NCBI RefSeq assembly: GCF_905220365.1 | Contig: NC_061129.1 | Span: 5,642,803-5,706,802, forward strand | Reading direction: 5' to 3' | Length of the DNA stretch: 64,000 bases | Source of the DNA: Vanessa cardui | Taxonomy: Eukaryota > Arthropoda > Insecta > Lepidoptera > Nymphalidae | Part shown: one piece after another, positions 62,393-64,000 of the stretch | Layout: each line of letters starts with the position of its first letter | Numbering within the stretch: position 1 is the stretch's first letter | The notes under the pieces: model-generated | Database searches by the model: none | Told to the model about the DNA's origin: nothing | What the model saw: the letters and a program-made list of their open reading frames with translations, nothing else | Position numbers and translations under genes: made by a program

Positions 62393-62682
62393 GAGGATGA
62401 GTACGCGGTTATTTTAACCGATGATTGCGGGTTCAAACCCAGTTGGACCACACATTATTTCCATGTTTTATTTTGTATGTATTATTCATCTTCTTCTCAG
62501 TTGTGAATGAAAACATCGCTAAGAAACCTGCATATATCTAATTTCAATAAAACTCTGCAACATGTGTATGCACCGACTTTCATTTCCAGATGTGGGATAG
62601 AGTTAGCTTTAAACCTTCTTATAACACTGAGGGAAGGGTTAAGCTCAGCAGTGGGTCGATATAGACTGTTATATTATAATGT
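62393..62682 (+). repeat. tRNA-derived SINE, family A (copy 4)
   Basis: TTTTAACCGATGATTGCGGG and GGTTCAAACCCAG (B box) lead to GAAAACATCGCTAAGAAACC, CATATATCTAATTTCAATA, a TGTGGGATAGAG block and CTCAGCAGTGGG, the same body order as the copy at 30896. The GGAACAGCGTGG part is degraded. Confidence 0.72.
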
Positions 62683-63289
62683 TTATTAGTTTTTATTATC
62701 GTTAATCATTCAATCATCATTCTTTCCACAAGTCTACTCGAAAAAAAGAGAACACATTTTATACGAACTTTAATTAAATCGGTCATATAAAAAGAAAGTT
62801 CAAAGTGAGTAAAGACGAAATCGATTTAACCAAAAGGTAGACTAAAATATTTTCGAGTGAAGCTTCGTCTCAAATGGCTCTCGGTTACGGTATGTGACAT
62901 AAAAGAAAGCAAGCAGCATTTTTCTCGGGATTAGTCTCGGTTGCATTGTATCATTAGTTTCAATACGGCGTCGTAATCGATAGCAATCCAGTGTCGGATT
63001 ACTAGAAATATAACAATTCTTCTAAGTATTTGTTCTAGTACTTATATCCAAGTATTTAATTATGTCTCTTGCTTAAATAGTTTTTTTATATACAGGCTAA
63101 AGAAACATAACGTATTCCTTTTAATGAGGTAATTATTATTTTATGTTTCGCAGATTTACTTCTTAATAATTAAATAAAAATATTTGAATCAAGACAAGTA
63201 CCTCATTTAAAAATATTTTGGAGTATTGTATCCAAAGATAAAGTCAAGAGTGAGTGACACGGAGGGCATTAACATCGTAGCAATGTGAC

Positions 63290-63720
63290 ATGGGCGGGCG
63301 GCGCGCGCTTGCCTCGAAACGCGTCTCTGCAGATGGCGGGTTGCGGGAGCACGCAAGAAATCGTCGAGACAGATGCGTGACGCAGCGCGCAGGACCGGCC
63401 CCCCGCGACACGCGGTGCGTGCTACCCCCGCGAACCCTGTGCTCCGCACAAATCCTGGCAAAAAACATCAATATTCGTAGGGTGCGTGAAGCTGCAGCGG
63501 TGGCAGGTGGTCTCGGCCGGGCAGCTCGGCGTGCAGCGGTGCGGTGGTGCCGGTGCAGGCGGTGCGTGGCGCGCGGCGCGGCGGCGCGGCCCGGGCGGCA
63601 GTCGCTCGCAGCAGGCGGCCGACGCGGGTCGCTCTCGCCCACTCGCTGCGCTCTGTGCATCGCGGATTGCGCTCGCGATACCGCCACCAGGTACATGACG
63701 GGCCGTTGTACTCCCATAGT
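63290..63720. promoter_or_regulatory. GC- and CpG-rich island, possible promoter or exon of an adjacent gene
   Basis: About 430 bases of strongly GC-rich DNA in an AT-rich background, open in several frames on both strands, as is expected by chance at this composition. A splice-like acceptor (AATATTCGTAG, ending 63479-63481) and a donor-like CACCAG then GTACATGA (near 63689-63691) would bracket a plus-strand exon, but no frame gives a protein I recognise. It may be the 5' end of a gene beyond the window or a coding exon of one. Confidence 0.3.
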
Positions 63721-64000
63721 GCTCCCTGTCCATTGGACCACTTTTGTATTTGCACTTTTCATTCATCATATCACTAATTCACGGGACTTGCTAATATTTC
63801 GGTTGGACTCGTACCCCATGTGTTGTTAGGAATGGTGGATCGGTTCTTTTAAAAAGGGAAGCAAAAGCTCACTTTTTAAAGTACTGGTAAGAATACACGT
63901 GTTATTAATTATTAAAAAATATAAATATAAAACATGATAATCTTTAATGTTGTACTCATAAACGACGCTTTTACTTTTATAACAGAAAGTTATATTCAAA

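Larger units (their letters stand above)
58396..64000. other. Downstream region without a confident gene
   Basis: Open frames here are short or lie in repeats. Identified contents are a possible alternative last exon of the oxidase (58502-58578), a retroelement insertion (60116-60415), family B and SINE copies (61850-62060, 62393-62682) and a GC-rich island (63290-63720). The rest is AT-rich and I see nothing in it. Confidence 0.5.

Noticed and set aside
63244..63829. Several long frames on both strands (up to 179 residues)
   Set aside because: Strong GC bias removes stop codons in all frames, the products are Arg/Ala/Pro-rich without domain features, and the frames contradict each other.
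1..64000. CRISPR arrays, operons, riboswitches or a prokaryote-type defence system
   Set aside because: The spliced genes and repeats are eukaryotic, and no regularly spaced direct repeat array or gene cluster of that type was seen.

Overview
The window is nuclear genomic DNA of an insect, almost certainly a moth or butterfly. It is AT-rich, genes are split by short GT-AG introns, and all the recognisable proteins are animal families with insect-like sequence. The dispersed repeats (tRNA-derived SINEs, LINE 3' tails ending in TTTATTTTGATTTGATTT-like runs, hAT-type MITEs, a piggyBac-like element) are of kinds common in Lepidoptera. A nymphalid butterfly is my guess from the look of the repeats, not something I could test.

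Layout. 1-7.4 kb: gene-poor, with repeat remnants and a few GC-richer islands. 7.4-10.5 kb (minus): a four-exon XK-related membrane protein. 12.3-15.4 kb (plus): MALSU1/RsfS, the mitochondrial ribosome silencing/assembly factor; its second intron holds a decayed piggyBac-like transposon with both ends and TTAA duplications still visible. 16.6-17.7 kb (minus): cyclin Y with an intronless coding region. 18.5-22.6 kb (plus): Acinus, an ASAP/EJC splicing factor, facing away from cyclin Y across a short shared upstream region.

24.1-32.3 kb and 45.0-55.8 kb (both plus): two tandem S9B dipeptidyl peptidase IV-like genes. Both keep the Ser-Asp-His triad, the Glu-Glu pair that binds the substrate N terminus, and the disulfide cysteines. 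The upstream copy (A) has 14 coding exons and a His in place of the usual Trp beside the catalytic Ser. The downstream copy (B) has 12 visible coding exons, because three exons of A are a single exon in B. The start-codon exon of B could not be placed. 56.7-58.4 kb (plus): a flavin amine oxidase of the spermine/polyamine oxidase type. 58.4-64 kb: no confident gene; a retroelement with a 15-bp target-site duplication, further repeats and a GC-rich island at 63.29-63.72 kb.

The housekeeping genes (MALSU1, cyclin Y, Acinus) show no functional link beyond proximity. The DPP4 pair is the one real gene cluster and the most interesting biology here. I found no CRISPR array, operon or other sign of a new multi-gene system.
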